64,000 bases of DNA from the NCBI GenBank assembly GCA_937896235.1, contig CALBMX010000030.1:1-64000 (forward strand), in the 5' to 3' direction. Shown here one piece after another: positions 62,532-64,000 of this stretch. A program made the translations under genes and the position numbers. Each line of letters begins with the position of its first letter. The stretch's first letter is position 1. Under the pieces are notes generated by a model that did not search any database, had not been told where the DNA came from, and saw only the letters and a list, made by a program, of their open reading frames with translations. Source of the DNA: an uncultured bacterium. Lineage in GTDB: Bacteria > Planctomycetota > UBA1135 > GCA-002686595.

Positions 62532-62545
62532 AGAACGATTGTTCT
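62532..62545. promoter_or_regulatory. LexA-box-like GAAC-N4-GTTC site
   Basis: AGAACGATTGTTCT matches the Gram-positive LexA core GAACNNNNGTTC. It lies 84 nt upstream of the HEAT-gene ATG. Eight fixed bases arise by chance fairly often, and no SOS gene is adjacent. Confidence 0.25.
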
Positions 62546-62598
62546 ACTCGGATTATTGCACTCCATGTCCATTCCGAACAAGCAAGACGCCCGAACGC

Positions 62599-62620
62599 TG
62601 AAAAACCAGCCCGAAAAGGG
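62599..62620 (-). terminator. Intrinsic terminator of the class IV aminotransferase gene
   Basis: On the minus strand AGCCC-TTTTC-GGGCT (62620-62606) is followed by GGTTTTTCAG, 20 nt past the stop. The stem is short but GC-rich, and a five-T tract follows. Confidence 0.72.
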
Positions 62621-62639
62621 CTATATTTGACAAAGAGAC

Positions 62640-63530
62640 CTAACCTTTGGCCCTGTAGGTCGCCTCGAGTAGAGCGATCCGCTCTGCTACGGCACGAGTC
62701 ACGGGCCCCGTCACCCCGGCCAGGTTGGCATGGTGCTCAAGGATTTCGCGCACAGGGATCACACGCTGTGTCGTGTTGGTTAGAAAAAGTTCTGTAGCGA
62801 TCCCCAAATCGGAGAGCAGGACACGCCCCACCTCTATGGGGATCACTTGCCCATCTACGAGGAGCGGCTCGCGTTGCAAATCCGCAATCACAAGATTGCG
62901 GATGATTCCCCCAAGGCACCCTCGCTCCTCCGATGGAGTCACGAGGCGAGCGCCAGCTGCCCCGGGAATCACGGCGAACAGATTGCTGATGGTCCCCTCG
63001 GAGAGGTCGCCGTCCGTGGTCGCAAAGATCACCTCCCAGGCCCCCTTCGCGCGCCCAGCTTCGCGAGCCAAAACATTGCGCAACCGGTTCGTCGACTTGA
63101 TTCCCTCGCAGCGGTCGCCAATCGCCTTTAGCTCTCCGGCTAGGGCGACAACGACACCACCAGCTGGGAGCTCTTCACAGAGCCGCCCCGCCACAGACAA
63201 GCTCGGCCCGCGACCGGGCACACCACGAGTTGCTGTCATGCGCAGAATTAACTGCTCGGGCATCGCGCCCGTAGCCTGGATGGCGTGAATCAGCTCGTTC
63301 ATAGCTACCTCCGGCTCCCAAGGCAAAGGCCAAGAAACCCCGAGCTGCTCAAGCCCACTCTGAAAGCGCTGCATGTGCTCCTCAAAAAAGAACACGCAAC
63401 CACGATCCCATATCATGCTGTCAAAGACGGACAAACCCAGCAGTAGTCCCTCGTCTTCTGCGGCGAAGGAAGGCTGACCGGGTTGAAAAAGGGCGCCTGA
63501 CACCCAAGTCGGAAAAGCTGGAAGGGACAT
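62640..63530 (-). CDS. Class IV aminotransferase / aminodeoxychorismate lyase-like
   Basis: 296 aa from ATG 63530. PLP Lys145 is in GIKSTNRLRNVLA and the fold-type-IV Glu178 in DGDLSEGTISNLF. LGLSVFDSMIWDRG near the start matches 4-amino-4-deoxychorismate lyase or branched-chain/D-amino acid aminotransferases. It is 67 nt downstream of a PabB-type gene, supporting an aminodeoxychorismate lyase (PabC) role in p-aminobenzoate and folate synthesis, a role consistent with fhs elsewhere. Not proven by residues alone. Confidence 0.86.
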   Translation of the reverse strand: MSLPAFPTWVSGALFQPGQPSFAAEDEGLLLGLSVFDSMIWDRGCVFFFEEHMQRFQSGLEQLGVSWPLPWEPEVAMNELIHAIQATGAMPEQLILRMTATRGVPGRGPSLSVAGRLCEELPAGGVVVALAGELKAIGDRCEGIKSTNRLRNVLAREAGRAKGAWEVIFATTDGDLSEGTISNLFAVIPGAAGARLVTPSEERGCLGGIIRNLVIADLQREPLLVDGQVIPIEVGRVLLSDLGIATELFLTNTTQRVIPVREILEHHANLAGVTGPVTRAVAERIALLEATYRAKG

Positions 63531-63597
63531 GCCCTTATTGTCTCGTCCATTCCGCGTAGAAGCAATGGCAGGAATCGACTTTGACCTGCGCGGGCCT

Positions 63598-64000
63598 TTA
63601 TTCGAGCTGTGCGACGCCCAGCGCGGCAAGTAGAGAGGCCGCCTTGTCCAGCGTCTCTTTGTCCTCCGCCTCGGGGTCGCTCGCCCAGGTGATACCGCCG
63701 CCTACCCGCAACGAGACGTCTGCGCAGCCGGGCAGCACCTCTCCGACCTCTTGCCAAAGGAGGGTTCGAATCAGAATACTGAGGCAGGCCTCGCCTCTCG
63801 AGTCCACAAATCCTAGGCCCCCGCAGAAGAAGCCGCGCTGCTCTCCTTCAAGTTTTGCGATCGCCTCCATGCTGCTGAGCTTGGGGGCGCCCGTAATGGA
63901 ACCGCCGGGAAAGATCGAGGCCAACAAATCCCATGCGCTGAGAGAGGGCTCCAACGTTGCGCTCACATCGGCGACAAGGTGGTGCACGCTTGCGAAAGTC
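63598..64000 (-). CDS. PabB/TrpE-type chorismate-binding enzyme, 5' truncated by the window
   Basis: The C-terminal ~133 codons are visible and the frame is open through the right edge. VHHLVADVSATL and SIFPGGSITGAPK are diagnostic of the anthranilate/aminodeoxychorismate synthase component I catalytic core. Glu/Gly-rich FFCGGLGFVDSRG and SLRVGGGITWASDPEAEDKET follow. Next to a PabC-like aminotransferase it is more probably PabB than TrpE. Confidence 0.88.
   Translation of the reverse strand, partial: TFASVHHLVADVSATLEPSLSAWDLLASIFPGGSITGAPKLSSMEAIAKLEGEQRGFFCGGLGFVDSRGEACLSILIRTLLWQEVGEVLPGCADVSLRVGGGITWASDPEAEDKETLDKAASLLAALGVAQLE

Overview
The window looks like a chromosomal segment of a planctomycete or a close relative, at roughly 57-60% GC by eye. 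This is inference: the TPR protein fused to two RNA-polymerase alpha-CTD-like domains, the many secreted FG-GAP/VCBS, ASPIC/UnbV, sulfatase-like and metzincin proteins, and the frequent GTG/TTG starts fit that phylum. There is no rRNA, tRNA, insertion sequence, phage gene or CRISPR array. Genes are densely packed and switch strand often, with many 1-10 nt gaps or overlaps.

1-7.8 kb is mostly housekeeping. On the minus strand run a HIT hydrolase, murA, ffh, rpsP and a degenerate endonuclease-III-like protein with a histone-H1-like tail that leaves the window. On the plus strand a clear promoter drives the TPR/alpha-CTD protein followed by ruvA. 7.6-19.9 kb holds a small membrane protein, a large HEEGH lipoprotein, fhs, a selenoprotein read through an in-frame TGA, an HDOD-GGDEF signalling protein, an M14 carboxypeptidase, ribD and mdh. 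20-30.6 kb mixes secreted proteins (a Kelch-like propeller, a matrixin-like protease with TIG domains, a metzincin with a C-type lectin domain) with an SGNH hydrolase, miaB, a Kef-type exchanger fused to an EIIA domain, and a PTPS/QueD-family enzyme.

30.6-46.2 kb is largely accessory: an FkbM methyltransferase, an amidohydrolase, a HEAT-repeat protein, a GT-C membrane protein, a Thr-type sulfatase relative, a ten-motif FG-GAP protein, and a four-gene minus-strand operon (coiled-coil lipoprotein, alpha/alpha-toroid protein, EboA, EboB). 46.4-64 kb has pruA, a 24-bp degenerate tandem repeat tract, a gamma-glutamylcyclotransferase-like protein, an OPA-family transporter, a HAD hydrolase, nadA, an RmlC-like cupin, a tandem PARP-type zinc-finger protein in an operon with a TPR lipoprotein and a CRTAC1-like lipoprotein, a GT2 enzyme, xseA, three linked envelope genes and a pabC/pabB-type pair truncated by the right edge.

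The most unusual items are the selenoprotein with an ideally placed SECIS-like hairpin (12.3-13.1 kb), the stand-alone tandem PARP-type zinc fingers (54 kb), the catalytically degraded endonuclease III with a histone-like tail (0-1 kb), the eboAB/toroid operon (42.3-46.2 kb), and the non-coding repeat tract at 48.1-48.3 kb.
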